A stretch of DNA of 64,000 nt from Astrocystis sublimbata (GCA_022453515.1 JAJNNY010000098.1:1-64000), one strand, 5' to 3'. Counted from the stretch's first letter, positions 21,378 through 33,252 are shown. A program made the numbers and translations. The notes: generated by a model from the letters alone, not told the origin.

Positions 21378-22184
21378 ATGAGTGGGCTCGAGATGATCGG
21401 CCTTGCTGCCGGCGTCTCACTTCTTGAAGGTGCCTACAAGTTGTCCAAGTTCGTCTATTCACTTAGTGTCAAATACAGCGAGCTGCGGGATACCCTCGAC
21501 CGCCTCCGAGATGAACTGCAGCAGGTTGTGAACAGTTGCGGCTTGGTCGATGAAATAATCGCCAAGCTCTCACCGGATCAGTGCACGCACGTTGCCCAAC
21601 TCCAAGAGCGCAGCCTTCAAACCATATACCAAATCCACATGATCCTAAGCGAGATCGAACAAACCACACAGACTCACTTCAGGAAACCCAGGGCCTTCAA
21701 GAGATATCTCCAGGAGAGTGACCAACTGACAACGTTGCGCCATCAACTTATCACCGACCAAAAAGCCATCGATTCCCACCTTCTGAGACTCACGAACATC
21801 ACGGGCATGCATAGCCTGGACTCACTCCAATACCTCATCCGTCAAGATAAAAAAAGCCAGGCTCAGCTCAGAACACTCTACATGCAGAACGAAGAATTGC
21901 GGAAATCGGTCAAGTCCTTACACCACTACCCGGACACACAGAACGAAAACCCGCGGAAATCGGTCAAGACTTTACACTACCACCCAGACACGCATACTCG
22001 GCATTCATTCCAGTGCCCGAATCCTCTAGCTATAGAAGATGCTATGATGAACGCACTCTACACGCAGACCGCAAACTGGCATCAATTGTTAGCGTCTGGA
22101 AACGGCCATGTTATACCACAGGCAAACCCCAACTTTCGGAAACATGTTCATGTACAGATAACCTTCCCAGCTCGCCAGCTATAG
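21378..22184 (+). CDS. Orphan Helo-like N-terminal domain protein (fungal STAND-associated)
   Basis: 268 aa, single exon. The N-terminus MSGLEMIGLAAGVSLLEGAY, followed by KLSKFVYSLSVKYSELRDTL, has the hydrophobic first helix and following amphipathic helices of the Helo-like N-terminal domain of fungal STAND/NLR proteins (Pfam Helo_like_N type). In full receptors this domain precedes a NACHT and repeats; here the frame ends without any nucleotide-binding motif. Residues ~150-210 are polar, with a tandem duplication of 18 aa (QNEELRKSVKSLHHYPDT and QNENPRKSVKTLHYHPDT; 54-bp units at 21885 and 21939). The C-terminus is unremarkable. The neighbour upstream is another NLR module remnant. The start is supported by the conserved N-terminal helix. 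It could be a functional one-domain protein or a truncated receptor. Domain identity is from pattern recognition only. Confidence 0.6.
   Translation: MSGLEMIGLAAGVSLLEGAYKLSKFVYSLSVKYSELRDTLDRLRDELQQVVNSCGLVDEIIAKLSPDQCTHVAQLQERSLQTIYQIHMILSEIEQTTQTHFRKPRAFKRYLQESDQLTTLRHQLITDQKAIDSHLLRLTNITGMHSLDSLQYLIRQDKKSQAQLRTLYMQNEELRKSVKSLHHYPDTQNENPRKSVKTLHYHPDTHTRHSFQCPNPLAIEDAMMNALYTQTANWHQLLASGNGHVIPQANPNFRKHVHVQITFPARQL
21885..21992 (+). repeat. 54-bp tandem duplication inside the Helo-like gene
   Basis: Two adjacent 54-bp units, with some divergence, sharing CGGAAATCGGTCAAG; the frame is kept, adding 18 residues. Confidence 0.8.
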
Positions 22185-22864
22185 GCATCCTGAGGAAGTA
22201 ACGGAGTTATGCTTTGCACGAAGCAGAGTGATGATATTCAAGAAGTCATGGGATTTAAGGAGGATGTCCATAGATATAAGGAGTTCTCCGGGTGTCGAAA
22301 AAAAATACATACCATAACGAAATTACGAGTTTATGTGATTTAGCAAGTTATTATTAAAAAAAAACATCTTCTAGGACGACAACGTTTGTTTTCTACGTTT
22401 AGTATCCTGAGAGGGACATTTTCCGCCAAACTTTGGCGTCTTCATCTGTTAGACAAGCATGCAGTACATGAAATAAACCAAATGTTTCCCCAAGCCTGAG
22501 ACTATATTCAGCTTAATCTCGTAATAAGTATCATATACTATAGATAGTTTTAAGATGAGTTCTATGTTACTAGTATGAAGACACGCAGTGACCAAATAAC
22601 AAACACTATATGTGTTAAACAAGGGAGGATTTGAATAAATACCTTGAGTTCAACTAGAGGTTACTTGCATTTAATATCTGCACCGGGTGACAGGAAACCA
22701 GGACGGCGATGATCTTCGTAAGATCTTTCTACCGGAGACCATACGCCCTGTTGCATCATCAAATTAAAACTTTTACGAGAAGAGACGTGATAGATGACGG
22801 CATCAGATTATGAACGCAAGGCGCGGTAGGGTATCTATGAACGATGAAACAAAGCGAGAATGTG
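22185..22864. other. AT-rich intergenic
   Basis: 3' region of the Helo-like gene and of ARP10 (convergent). AT-rich with several A runs near 22300-22365. No gene, no clear transposon ends. Confidence 0.55.
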
Positions 22865-24674
22865 CTAGAATAAACTTCCCCAGACTCCCAGGGTCCAGTT
22901 ATTCGGCAGAGCAGCCTGTCCTCGCATCAGCCCGCTCGGCCCCATGCTCTGTCTCTGTCCCGCCTTGACGTCCACCTCGCTCGGCCGCGAGGCCCCATTG
23001 ACGCCCTGCAGCAGCCATATCTCACGGTCTATCATAGCGAGGGCCGGGACTTTCATCTGCGTCGCCAAGCTACCACCACACCACGGCCCGAGCGAGTCGA
23101 TGGCTCTCAGTTGGCCTTGCACGGGAGGTTGAAAGTTCCGCTCCTGCTTGATGAGATCCTCTACCTGGTCTTCTTCCTGGGGTACGTCCGCAGCTCTCGC
23201 CGGCGGTCCCGTTGTGTCGCCGTTGCCGTTCGTTGCGTCCGGGGGATGTATTATGGTGGGTATGCTCTCGTTGGGTGCTGGTTGGCTGGTCTCACGGTTG
23301 AGTTTGGAGTTGGCTTTGTATTGTTCTGCTGCTTTCCCTCTTACAGGATCCCAGCCTTGGTCTTCTGCCTGGACCGCGACTTCGTCGAAAATCCGACTCT
23401 TCAGCCCGTAGATTTGTGAACACCCCCCTGTGAATATGATGCGCGACATGCAAACCGCACGCACGTCTAGAGGTAATTGTAGCAACACCCGATAAACGAG
23501 CAGGTGTACTGGAAGCTCGTCGTCGTCGAAACATGACGGTGATAAACGAGTCTCGAAGAAGGTCGTCTCGCAGGGCTCAGCCAGTTGCGAGAATGGTATC
23601 TCCACCGTCTTCGGAGGATTGCACGAGTTGAGCGTAAGAGCCAAAGGCGATTCATCCTCGTTCGGGGGCGTCTCATTCTCTTCTTCTTCTTCATGCTCGT
23701 GGACCGTAGCAAGCCCTTCGGAAGCTGTCTCCTGCTTTGGCTTCCGTGCTGCCCCCTTGCACCATAATACGCGCGATGCGATCTCTTCGCATTCTTCAAA
23801 GCTGACAGACTCATCTAGCAGTCTGTCCTGGGATTTCTCGGCGCGCTCCTGATCTATGCGCCCTTGTACTGCTTGGAGTAATAGCTCGTATGTCTCCTCC
23901 ACAAGGAGCTTTCCAGCTCGAACGGTCCTCCAACTTTGCACCTCCCGATACTCGTACACTGCTGTGACTGTCGTTTCATGCCAACCCAGGTCGATCACCA
24001 GCGTGGAGCGAGCACCAGCAGCAAATGCGGCCATGACCGGCGATGAGAGAAGAGATATGGTAGGAGTTTGGAACTGTTGGAAGAGGATGTCGAGGGTTGT
24101 CGATAGTAAGGGGACTGGTAGGGTTGGAGGCAGAATCAAAGTGACCTTCCTCGGTTTCGAATCGACAATCAGGTATCTGAAAACGTAGATGTTAGCTCAA
24201 ATTAACTTCACACATGAATGTCACAGACAATGCGCAAGCATACCTGAAAAAAGCATCCCTCAACTCCCTCTCCAGCTTATCTCCGACCAAACCCAGGTCC
24301 TGTCCCCGGACGTCCAGCTGCCACAGCTCATGGTCGGCGCTCCACGGCTTTCCCGAAGCTCTGCTCCGCCACCGGGTCGCATAATCCGGCTCCCAAACTC
24401 GATAGTCGCCGTTGCGCCTCTGCTGCTCTGGGCTGAAGGTAATGATGCGCTTCGGAACGACGTCGCCCGCAAATCCGACTCGCAGCTTCCGCGAACCGAT
24501 TTCTATGACGATAGGGTCATCATCCACTCGAGAGGTGCCGGATGGAGAGCCGAAGGTAGAGGACATAGGCCGTGTCGGTGTTTGAGGAGCGCCGGGGGTG
24601 ATTGTTGGCGCTCCAGCACGGATGCTAGACACGGTCCGGTGCGGGAGCGTTGGCGGCGCTGTGGTCGAGGACAT
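22865..24674 (-). CDS. ARP10: Actin-related protein Arp10 (dynactin pointed-end; ro-7 type)
   Basis: Two exons on the minus strand, 24244-24674 and 22865-24176 (intron 67 nt, GT/AG), give 580 aa. The protein caps the pointed end of the dynactin Arp1 filament, which supports dynein-driven transport of nuclei and vesicles along microtubules. After a Ser/Thr/Pro-rich N-terminus, the actin fold starts with DDPIVIEIGSRKLRVGFAGD, the first phosphate loop region; ASGKPWSADHELWQLD and RYLIVDSKPRKVTLILPPTL follow, then LVIDLGWHETTVTAVYEYRE as the second phosphate loop and IIFTGGCSQIYGLKSR as the adenosine motif. Large acidic and polar inserts lie at residues ~265-335 and ~420-480. The start MSSTTAPPTLPHRTVSSIRA is preferred over an in-frame ATG 66 bases upstream, because family N-termini begin with this block. 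It shares a divergent promoter of about 530 bp with the GEN1 gene. Confidence 0.85.
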
Positions 24675-25201
24675 GTTCGTTCCTGCTATGGCGTAGATAT
24701 GTGCTCTTTCATATTGCCCAGGAGAATGCGAAAGCGGCACTTGGGAAGTCTATGCCCAGACACACTTCCACACCAAGACTGTCCGGCCGATGCTATGTAT
24801 CGCGACACTCGTCGTGGGTACTTAGGTACCTGCAGACAAAGGCGCTTGTGAGCACCCCTGTCGCCGCTAAAGGATGCGCTGGACAGGCCTGTAGCAGATC
24901 CCTGCAACTGCGGCGGGCGTGGTTGCTAGTGGATACCACCAACCTTATGTAGGTGTATTCCTACCCATGAACATGCGAAAGTCAATACAGCATAGAGGCA
25001 ACATTGAGCTGAGCATTCCCATTCACGACCGCTCAAGAAACATTCCGCTGCATTGCTTCCAAACGCTCCAATTTGGCCATGAATAAAATCTAGCTGGAAA
25101 TTACTCGCTCTCATGAGCAACCTCTTTTGCTTTAAACCCACATAACTCCCCAATGAATTGCATGAAGTAGCCCTGAACCTAGAGTCGTGTGCGTCACCAA
25201 G
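24675..25201. promoter_or_regulatory. Divergent intergenic region ARP10 / GEN1
   Basis: 527 bp between opposite starts; presumably holds both promoters. The palindromic GGTACTTAGGTACC lies at about 24817-24830. No gene seen. Confidence 0.5.
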
Positions 25202-27993
25202 ATGGGCATCAAAGGGTGAGTGTGCAATGCTGCTACAACTAGATTTTCAGGTTACAGAAAATGCTGACATTGTGAATAGGATATACAAGGAGATTGGGCC
25301 TGGGAAGCGGATTTCCTTGACAAAACTCGCTGTTCAGAGGCTAGAAGAATCAGGCCGACCTCTACGTATTGCCATAGACATCTCTATATGGCAGTTCCAG
25401 GTCCAGGCTGCCAGAGGTAAGATTACTTGACGCAAATATGCAGCTGCCATATTAACAATTTACAGGCGGCTCCAATCCTGCCATCCGCACACTGTTCTAC
25501 AGACTGCTTCGCCTTCTCAGCTTGGCCATCCAACCCATATTCGTCTTTGATGGACCCAACAAGCCCGTCTTCAAGCGGAACAAGCGGTGTGGACGAGGAG
25601 ATGGCGTGGCCACAGCCATGGCCAAGCGGCTGATCCGGCTGTTTGGCTTCATAATTCATGATGCGCCTGGCGAGGCAGAAGCCGAATGCGCTCTACTGCA
25701 ACAAAATGGCATCGTAGATGCCGTACTCAGCGAGGACGTCGACACCATCATGTTTGGCTGCACCCGGACCCTAAGGAACTGGACGTCAGAGGGCACCAAG
25801 GGGAGCAAGACCCCCACCCACGTTTCCATGTACGACACCCAGGACCTTGCCCAAGGCGCCTCAGGACTAGACCGTGAAGGCATGGTTCTTGTCGCCTTGG
25901 TCAGCGGTGGCGATTATCTTCCCGAGGGGATACCCGGCGCTGGCGTCAAATTAGCCTGCGAGGCAGCCAGAGCTGGCTTTGGCAAGTCACTTTGCCAGAT
26001 CAAGCGGGCTAATGCATCCGAGTTAGCAAGTTGGAGAGAGTGGCTGACGTACGAGCTGCGGCACAATGAAAGCGGTTTCTTCAGAACTAGACACAAGGCT
26101 TTGAACATACCTGACGATTTTCCGAATATGGACATTCTGAGATATTACACCCATCCTGTGGTGTCGCCAGCAGCGACCATAGAGAGGTTGAGACAGCAAA
26201 GTTGGGATCGGCAGATTGATATCCAGGGTCTTCGCGAATTTGCACAAGAAACATTCGATTGGAGCTATCGGATAGGTGCTATCAAGTTTATCAGGGTTCT
26301 AGCGCCGTGTCTCCTAGTACGAAAACTCATACAAGGCAAAGAGGACACCAACGCGGCCGAGAACGAAACTTCTATGCTCGTGAAATCCATCTCAAGCCGA
26401 CGAGAACATTTCAGCACAGACGCCACACCAGAGTTACGTTTATCATTCATACCGACAAATATCGTCGGCTATGATTTTCAAAACGAGCCTGATGAAGTTA
26501 TCGACTTTAGTCGGGATGGTTTAGCCCTCAACAGCGACGATGAGATAGAAGAGCTCGCAGATGAAGTAGGAGAGGAGGGCACAACTGCAAAATCAGGACC
26601 AAAGAAACCCTTCAACCCCACAGAGGCAAATTTGGCGTGGATACCCGAAGTCATAGCCAGGACAGGTATACCCTCGGTGGTGGAAGAGTGGGAGGAAGCG
26701 CAGCGTGCAAAGGCTGCAGCTCGTGCCAAGCCAAAGACCTCGAGACAAAAGGGCAAAGCTGGAGTAACGACTACCAGCTCTCTCGACAAATTCCTCAAAG
26801 TCACGAAAAATACAATGGCACCGGCGACCGCCCTTCAGAAATCGACATCCCCAGCATCAAGACTAGGTCTCGTACCTGATTCCCCTTCTTCCTCCTATAC
26901 CAACCCTCCAATGTTCTCCTCCAGTCAACGACTCTCGCAGATACCGCCATCCACGTCAAGATCTACTAGTAAGCTCCCCGCGACCAAGTCGTCATCCCGA
27001 TCCAAACGGACCCATGCCCCCGGCGGGGCACCCAAGGTGGCGGACGCCAGTACCAACCCCTGGACCATCGCCAGCTCACAAGGTAGTCCCAGCAGGGTTA
27101 CCAAACATCAGACAATACGGCCACAATCACCTGCTAAGGCTTCCGAACCCATCCTCATATCATCTAGTCCGCCTGCGTCGCCTCTCGCGAGTCTTCGTCC
27201 CCCCGTAAGTCGTGCCCGAGATCGGGATAGGGAGAGTGAGGAGGACCATGATATATATCCTTTCGCACCACATCCGAGGAGCCGGAGGAAAAGGCCTTCG
27301 GTGTCATCCCCGAGACCTACAATAGACGAAGCAGGTAACTTGGGTCGTGGGATCGTGGGAGAGGAGAATCCCCTACCAGCTTCCATCGAAAGACCTCAGC
27401 GCAAACTAGCAAGGACAGAGTCCCTACCCGTAGACTCAAGTCCGCGTCGACCTACATCAACGAGACAGACAAGGGGCCTGGCTCGAGCACAGACAGTCGT
27501 GATCGAGACTCTACCACTTGACTCCGAAGACTCGGAGGACGACGACGACTTCGATCTCCCGCCTCTAAGCAGTCTGATTAGCCGACTTCCCAAAGGCAAG
27601 AACACCACGGATCATCCTCCTTCCTTACCTCCGCTTAACTCTTCCCCATATTCCTCGTCCTTCTCCCAAGCCGGTATACTGAAGCCTGTCCCCAACCCCA
27701 CATCTAAGCCCAGCGTAGATAGTAGCACACAAGAAGGCAAGACACAAACGACGCTGAAACAATCCCTCAGCGGCGGCAGCAGTGGCGGGGTAAAGATGAC
27801 CAAACTCTACATGCCAAGAAAAAGCCTGCCTGGATTCTTCAAAGAAGTCGACGTTAGCGTCGACGAGGCCGATGCTCTGAAGGAGGAGTACGCGGCTGCT
27901 GCTACTTCTGGTGGGAGTAAAGGTAGTGGAAGACGAGTGGGCGTTTGGAGACGCAGCGATATCTCTTGTATTGATCTCACGGGAGAGGATTAG
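25202..27993 (+). CDS. GEN1: GEN1/Yen1-type Holliday junction resolvase (XPG/Rad2 nuclease family)
   Basis: Three exons, 25202-25215, 25280-25416 and 25466-27993, give 892 aa. The 14-nt first exon encodes the conserved MGIKG start that forms the nuclease N-terminus. XPG-N motifs include LRIAIDISIWQFQ and IQPIFVFDGPNKP. XPG-I reads DAPGEAEAECALLQQNG, followed by IVDAVLSEDVDTIMFGC (residues ~116-150) with the conserved acidic metal ligands, and VSGGDYLPEGIPGAGVKLAC (about residue 196) opens the helix-hairpin-helix region. Family members cut four-way DNA junctions symmetrically in recombination and repair. The C-terminal half, from about residue 440, is disordered: Ser/Pro/Arg-rich with several SP/TP sites and KR pairs such as SRSKRTH and PRSRRKRPS. 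Cell-cycle kinase control and nuclear localisation signals here are inference from yeast Yen1. The family could also be read as FEN1 or EXO1, but the GDYLPEG signature and the long tail favour GEN1. Confidence 0.9.
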
Positions 27994-29069
27994 GATGGTT
28001 CGGGAGAATGGATAGCAGACGTTGTATATTCGAATGAAATCCAAAAGGGTTAGAAAGGATTGATGCATAAGGAGGTACCTATTCGGTATTTGATGTTAAG
28101 GCGAGAAGCCTAATGATCAATGATTAAGCGTTGAATACATGCATATATGTCAGCGTTCAACATAACCTAACCCCCTATACGTAGAAACGAGGCAATGCAA
28201 AACCAGTAGTCTCTCACAATGATGTCTGTGACATCGTCCAGCATAGTGTATGTAGTGTGTTTGCATAATCAGCGCAATATTTCCGTGGCAGTCACTACGC
28301 GTCTTGCACGAGAGAGCTTTCTTAGTATCAAAATAACCACAATTACTTGCCATCGGCTTACATCAATCATCATCATGGATCTTCCGCACGATCGACGAGT
28401 CTTATCTTGGGCATCTTTCTTCTTATTTAGTTTATAGTATCTGACTAACTCCACAAATATACTACTGCCCTGAAACCAGACAGACAGAAGGAATTCCGAT
28501 GAAGAAAGCAAAGAAGAGAGAAAAAAAAAGGGAAATGGGGTATCGTATCCAACATCCGACAGAAAACTGACAAGACGACAAGTCGGAAAATCTTGGAAAG
28601 TAAAAAACAGAACAACAGGGAACAACAACAGAATCCCAACGAAATCCGCAGGGGAAAGAGGGTAAAGTTTAAAAAAAAAATTCCGCCTCCAACCCATGCG
28701 TGGTCCGTTGCACCAACAGGTTTCCTTTTTCCATATATTAGGGGAGGTGGGAGGAGAGGCCTGGACACGAGGCAAAGGTCTGTTTACCTTCGCTATGTAT
28801 ATCTTCAACTTGAAGATCAGCACAACGCAGAATATAGGATGGTGATAGTCGCACAATGAAGTATGGCATACTATACCTACTCAGACACCCTCCCACGCGT
28901 GCGCCCCTCCCTATACACTTCCTCGTGGTCTCATCTCACATCGTCAGCAAGTATTCATGACTCATCATCTAATTACTTCTCTCAAGCTCCAAAGCACACC
29001 AAAGCGCATTATCTCTTCGCCTCCAATGGGTATCAACCACACCAAAGCACATCCCTTCATCCCATCGCA
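27994..29069. other. Intergenic between convergent GEN1 and BTB genes
   Basis: Purine-rich tract AGAAAGCAAAGAAGAGAGAA at about 28500-28520 and several A runs (28521, 28669). Open frames here are low-complexity shadows. No gene supported. Confidence 0.5.
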
Positions 29070-30926
29070 TTATCCCTCAGCTTCCCAGGGCAGATCTCTC
29101 CCCAGGACTTCAATACAAGTAAGATAGCTCGTCATGTTCGCAGGTGGTTCGTCCGGCCCCTGCCCATTGGCCGCGACCCGATCAAGCTCGAGCTCGAGCC
29201 CCGTGCCCATGAGTGGCCGGACGATCTCGCGCGCGGCGCTCTTCAGCTGATCGATCCGCTTCTCGAACCGCCTCAGATTATCTCGTGTATACAGTTCCGG
29301 CGAGAGCTTGAGGAAGCGCTTGCATTCGTCGTGGCACAGATACGCTGACCCCGTCGCCGACCCGAGGGTGCGGTATGTGCGACCGACGGCCGCGAGCGTC
29401 GGGACTTCGGTCGTCGTGAGTGCCGTGTTGGCCGGCGCTAAGGGCGGGGGCCTGCCCCCGCCATCGCGGGAGAGGCGTTCCGAGGCGTGTTGACTCTGGC
29501 CGAAAGAGGAAGAGCGAGGGGCTGGCTGAGGAGGCGGTGCTGGCGGCGGACTCGTATGGTCCGCCAGCCATTGCCGGAACAGCGACACGGCAAGCCAGTC
29601 CAGGTATGACGTCTGCGGAGTCACACGCTCGCCGCGGGCATTTGTCAAATTGAGCCGGAACAAACGTCCCTCGATTCGACTGACGGTTTCTTCGAGCTCT
29701 TCCACCTTGTCCTCGATGATGTCGAGTACAATCCCAGGGAACGAACTTCGGATGCTGCGCTCCCCGTTCGGCCATTGCCCCACGACGTGAATCAAAGCCT
29801 CTTGGAAGATGACCTTGCTGCGGCTGAGGTACCCTAGCCGTAAGTAGCTGATGGGATATTTGGCAATCTGCTTCCAGAGCCGACCCTGGAACTGTAGGAG
29901 ATGGTGGTCGACGCGCGGTCCCACGACGGCGAGGGCATCATACTGGTCGGCCAGCGTGAGCAGCGACTTGCACTGTACATAAGCATCGATGATGCTAATG
30001 CCGTCGAGCATCGGCGGATAGTTGTAGAATATGCGAAACAGGTTGTCGTAGTCGCGCAGCAGGTCTTCGTCGGCCTGCGAGATCGGGGCCGCATGTTGTA
30101 TCTCTGTCTTTGGGGAGGTGAGTGAGAGATTTGCGACAGATCGAAAAAAGGAATTAGTGGATTGTGTGCGTGCGTGATCCCGCTCTGCTTTGCTGCTCCG
30201 TAGTCCGTTCGAGTTGGGTGGTCCGCTCCCGCCGCCGAAAAGCGAGGTCGTGGTGGCGGCCGCTGAAGGATTTTGATTCGTGGGGTTGTTACCCGCGTTG
30301 GGTTCTTTCTGCACCAACATGGGTATGTCGTCTCTGTCCACGCCCGGATCCAGCTCATAGCGCCATCGTCTCCTGGGGGTGGGCGATGTCGCACCCTGCC
30401 TCGTGGTTACATCGCTTCCGCTGTTGCTGCCCGCATCCTCCCCTATCTTGGACAATTCCCTCGATGGCGGCTCTGGGAGCGGCGGTAGCACGACTGCTTT
30501 GGACCACTGCTGGCTGGTGCTCGCCTCGAAAAACCCAGAGCATCTCGTCAGGGTATGCCGATGTAGCAAGTACCTATTCTCCCTCCCGCCAGCAGCTATT
30601 ATGATCTCGACATCGCCGGAGTGACTGAAGACGGGGAACTCGTTCTGAGGGACGTAAGAAGTGGCGCCGCCGGCGTGGGAGCGATTATATCGCTTGCTGC
30701 GAGACGATACATGGGGGCGTGGAAATGTGCGAGCAGACCGGGAAGAGACGACGGAGGAGGGGCCACGGAGGGCGAGGGAGGAATGGTTGTACTCGGGTTG
30801 CGAGACCATGAATACGGATTGCGGAGGGTGTTGGCGGGGTGTGTTGAGATGAAGGTGTGGGAATGCGGGTGTGACTGAGATTGAGATTGAGACCGAGGGC
30901 GAGGCCGTCGTCGAATGGTGATGCAC
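29070..30926 (-). CDS. BTB/POZ-domain protein, BTB fold split by a low-complexity insert
   Basis: 618 aa, single exon. Residues ~103-143 (GDVEIIIAAGGRENRYLLHR, then HTLTRCSGFFEASTSQQWSK) are the first half of a BTB fold. Residues ~285-345 (DYDNLFRIFYNYPP, then SIIDAYVQCKSLLTLADQYD) are the second half and the start of a BACK-like helical region. Between them sit about 145 residues rich in Pro, Ser, Asn and Thr, an unusual insertion. The C-terminal half is helical, with LDIIEDKVEELEETVSRIEG and a proline-rich loop. BTB domains mediate dimerisation, often for Cul3 ligases; partner and process are not known here. The N-terminal 100 residues are disordered and basic; the ATG at codon 40 could also be the start. 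The upstream region is long (2.3 kb). Confidence 0.75.
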   Translation of the reverse strand: MHHHSTTASPSVSISISVTPAFPHLHLNTPRQHPPQSVFMVSQPEYNHSSLALRGPSSVVSSRSARTFPRPHVSSRSKRYNRSHAGGATSYVPQNEFPVFSHSGDVEIIIAAGGRENRYLLHRHTLTRCSGFFEASTSQQWSKAVVLPPLPEPPSRELSKIGEDAGSNSGSDVTTRQGATSPTPRRRWRYELDPGVDRDDIPMLVQKEPNAGNNPTNQNPSAAATTTSLFGGGSGPPNSNGLRSSKAERDHARTQSTNSFFRSVANLSLTSPKTEIQHAAPISQADEDLLRDYDNLFRIFYNYPPMLDGISIIDAYVQCKSLLTLADQYDALAVVGPRVDHHLLQFQGRLWKQIAKYPISYLRLGYLSRSKVIFQEALIHVVGQWPNGERSIRSSFPGIVLDIIEDKVEELEETVSRIEGRLFRLNLTNARGERVTPQTSYLDWLAVSLFRQWLADHTSPPPAPPPQPAPRSSSFGQSQHASERLSRDGGGRPPPLAPANTALTTTEVPTLAAVGRTYRTLGSATGSAYLCHDECKRFLKLSPELYTRDNLRRFEKRIDQLKSAAREIVRPLMGTGLELELDRVAANGQGPDEPPANMTSYLTCIEVLGRDLPWEAEG

Positions 30927-33252
30927 GGTACCGTAGTTAGCTCTCTGGCGGTCTGGGTCTGGGGCGCTGATTGACGAGTCGACGTCCGTTGTTCACCGTC
31001 CGCAGCTAGCCGTATGTGCACTATCGACGGCTAGAGACAACCATGAAGGTACACCGTACACCGTACACGCGCGCACGAGCGAGACAGGGCGGTGGTTGTG
31101 GTGGTGTCAAGGCCGTCGCGCACACGACCAGCGTGAACCGGTAGATGGCGGTCCTCCTGCAACCTTCACCCCGGTCTGTGTTCCCGATCGCAGGCCGATG
31201 GTGAGCGAGCAATGAGCAGCGAGCAGCGCACCTGCAGTGAGTGATGTGAGGGGCAGCTTTCTGTTTTGGTCGTGTTAGTTAGCGGATGGGATGTGGCTGA
31301 TGTATGTACTGGGCCGAATGAGTATAAGCGACAATGGAGGATCTTCAGATATTTCCCGTCATCCCTACGCCAACTGCAACAGAGAGCTTTTGGCAAGTCA
31401 AGACTTAGTCAAGGTTGGCAGGCAGGTATAAGAGCATCTGCTATATGGATATGTAAAAGCAGCAAATCCCATCTGCACATGCCGAGTACGAGGTAAATGG
31501 ATGAGTGAGTGTGAGTGAGTGGACTTTGACTGCCTGCAAGCGGACTAAACCCGGCAGAGACCAATCACCTGGCAACTGGGCAGGCTTTGCGGGCAGGCAG
31601 CTAGGAGACTCGCGAGGTACCTGCGTAGGACGGTAGGTGTAGCATGTAGGCAGATGCTAGCGAACTGGATGTTTGGACTTGGCTCGCCTGCAAAGCGGGG
31701 GAGATAAACATGAAACAAGGTCTTACTGACAACTTCGAAACAGAGAAAAAGTTTTTACATACATATCTGGCAGAGAGAAGGGTGGAAGTTGTGTGCTGTG
31801 CTGAGTTGGAGGTTTCCCCAGCTCCGTCCTGCCTTTGTTCCTTCGGTATCTAGATAGCGGGGCGACAGCTCTGAGCTGAAGTCTCCAAGCGTCGTAGATT
31901 GAGGCGGTGCACTCTAACCGGGCAGGGTAGATCGCCACAATGCGTTGTCTGGGGAGCGACACCAAGTACACAAGTATCCCGGGAATGCTAACCAAGCAAC
32001 CGGGGAGTCTTTACTCGGTGGGTGAGGGTCCGTACGTAGATGAGGTAGGTAACCAGTAATTGATAAGAATCAAGTCTCTCGGATCCTGAAGCCAGATCAA
32101 AATCAGACGAACAAAATCGAGTTCGGATAATATGCTATGACTATGGCATGCGTGCAACGACGAGGAATTGACTGTGAAGGGTGTAAGTAAGTAACGAACT
32201 GGGTAGGTAGAAATTAGATCAGGTGAAGGAGCAATCAATCGATAATAGTCACAACATAATGGCGTCGCATAAGACTACAGCGTCACGAGGAGCAACAATT
32301 GTGGCGGCTATATTCCATGCAAGACCCCAAACGTCAACAGAGAGACCATTCGCGTATACACCTAAATTACTACATATGTACGTGTAGAGCGCATCTTAAT
32401 GCCATCGCCGCTGTGCGTGTTGGCGCGATCTGTGTTCGACAGGATTGACGCGACCCAACCCGCTTTAAAGGATTGGATACTAACGACCTACGGATGTGTC
32501 CCGAGGTTAATCCAACGACTTATTGCTCCGTGCCCTTCTAGCAAGCAAAACGGACGAAAGAGAACTTCGAGGTGCACGATTGGCTCTGATGATTTCAATA
32601 TCAGTCTTTTACATCCAGGGCATACTGATGTCTCTTATTACAGCCACTCAATGCCAATTATTCTGATTTCCGGTTTGGGGCCGCATTATCGCTCCATGAA
32701 CCAAGACTTGATTCGCCCACCAGAACCATTGGATGGCATGTAATGCTGGGTGCCCCCAGTGGGCCATGCCGTTAGGGGTCGTGGGAGTCAGGCATAACGG
32801 GACAGAGGACAGCCTATCGCGCTGGGCGGGGACCATGTGGATGGATTTCCAGTTGGCCACGCCGTGAAGCGCTGGCCCAATTGTGGCCCAACCAAGGGGC
32901 ATTTCCAAAGCTTCTACGATATAAAAGGAACAATGCCTGCCCAATCGACATTCGCTGCAAGTTCACCGCGTGCTCTACGACTTGGAAATGGTGCAAGTGA
33001 TTAATGAAGATTCATTGTGTTTGGGTACAATCCCACTTATTGTACAAGCTACCCACTACGGTAGTTCCGTTGATTGAACCCCCAGATTCCCAATCCGTTT
33101 TAATTGCGCCGACTCCCACTGGGATGAAAAATCACGTAAATCACAGTTAACGAGAAAAAAGCATCAGGAACCAATTCGGCTCCCAAAGTGTGCCCCGGAG
33201 AAACGTTGCCAGTCCCACCAATCCACACTCAAGTCAACTTCGTATTCCTCAT
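30927..33252. other. Long intergenic region, 2.3 kb
   Basis: Upstream of the BTB gene and downstream of the 312-aa gene. Contains short repeats such as GAGTGAGTGTGAGTGAGTGG at 31504-31523 and the dispersed motif family (GAGGTACCTGCGTAGGACGG at about 31614). No open frame shows a domain, and no tRNA or transposon ends were found. Confidence 0.5.

Noticed and set aside
24675..24740. Extended ARP10 start at 24740
   Set aside because: The extra 22 residues do not resemble the family; MSSTTAPPTLPHRTV does.
32240..32950. Possible old transposon in the 30.9-33.2 kb gap
   Set aside because: No inverted ends, coding remnants or repeats could be shown.
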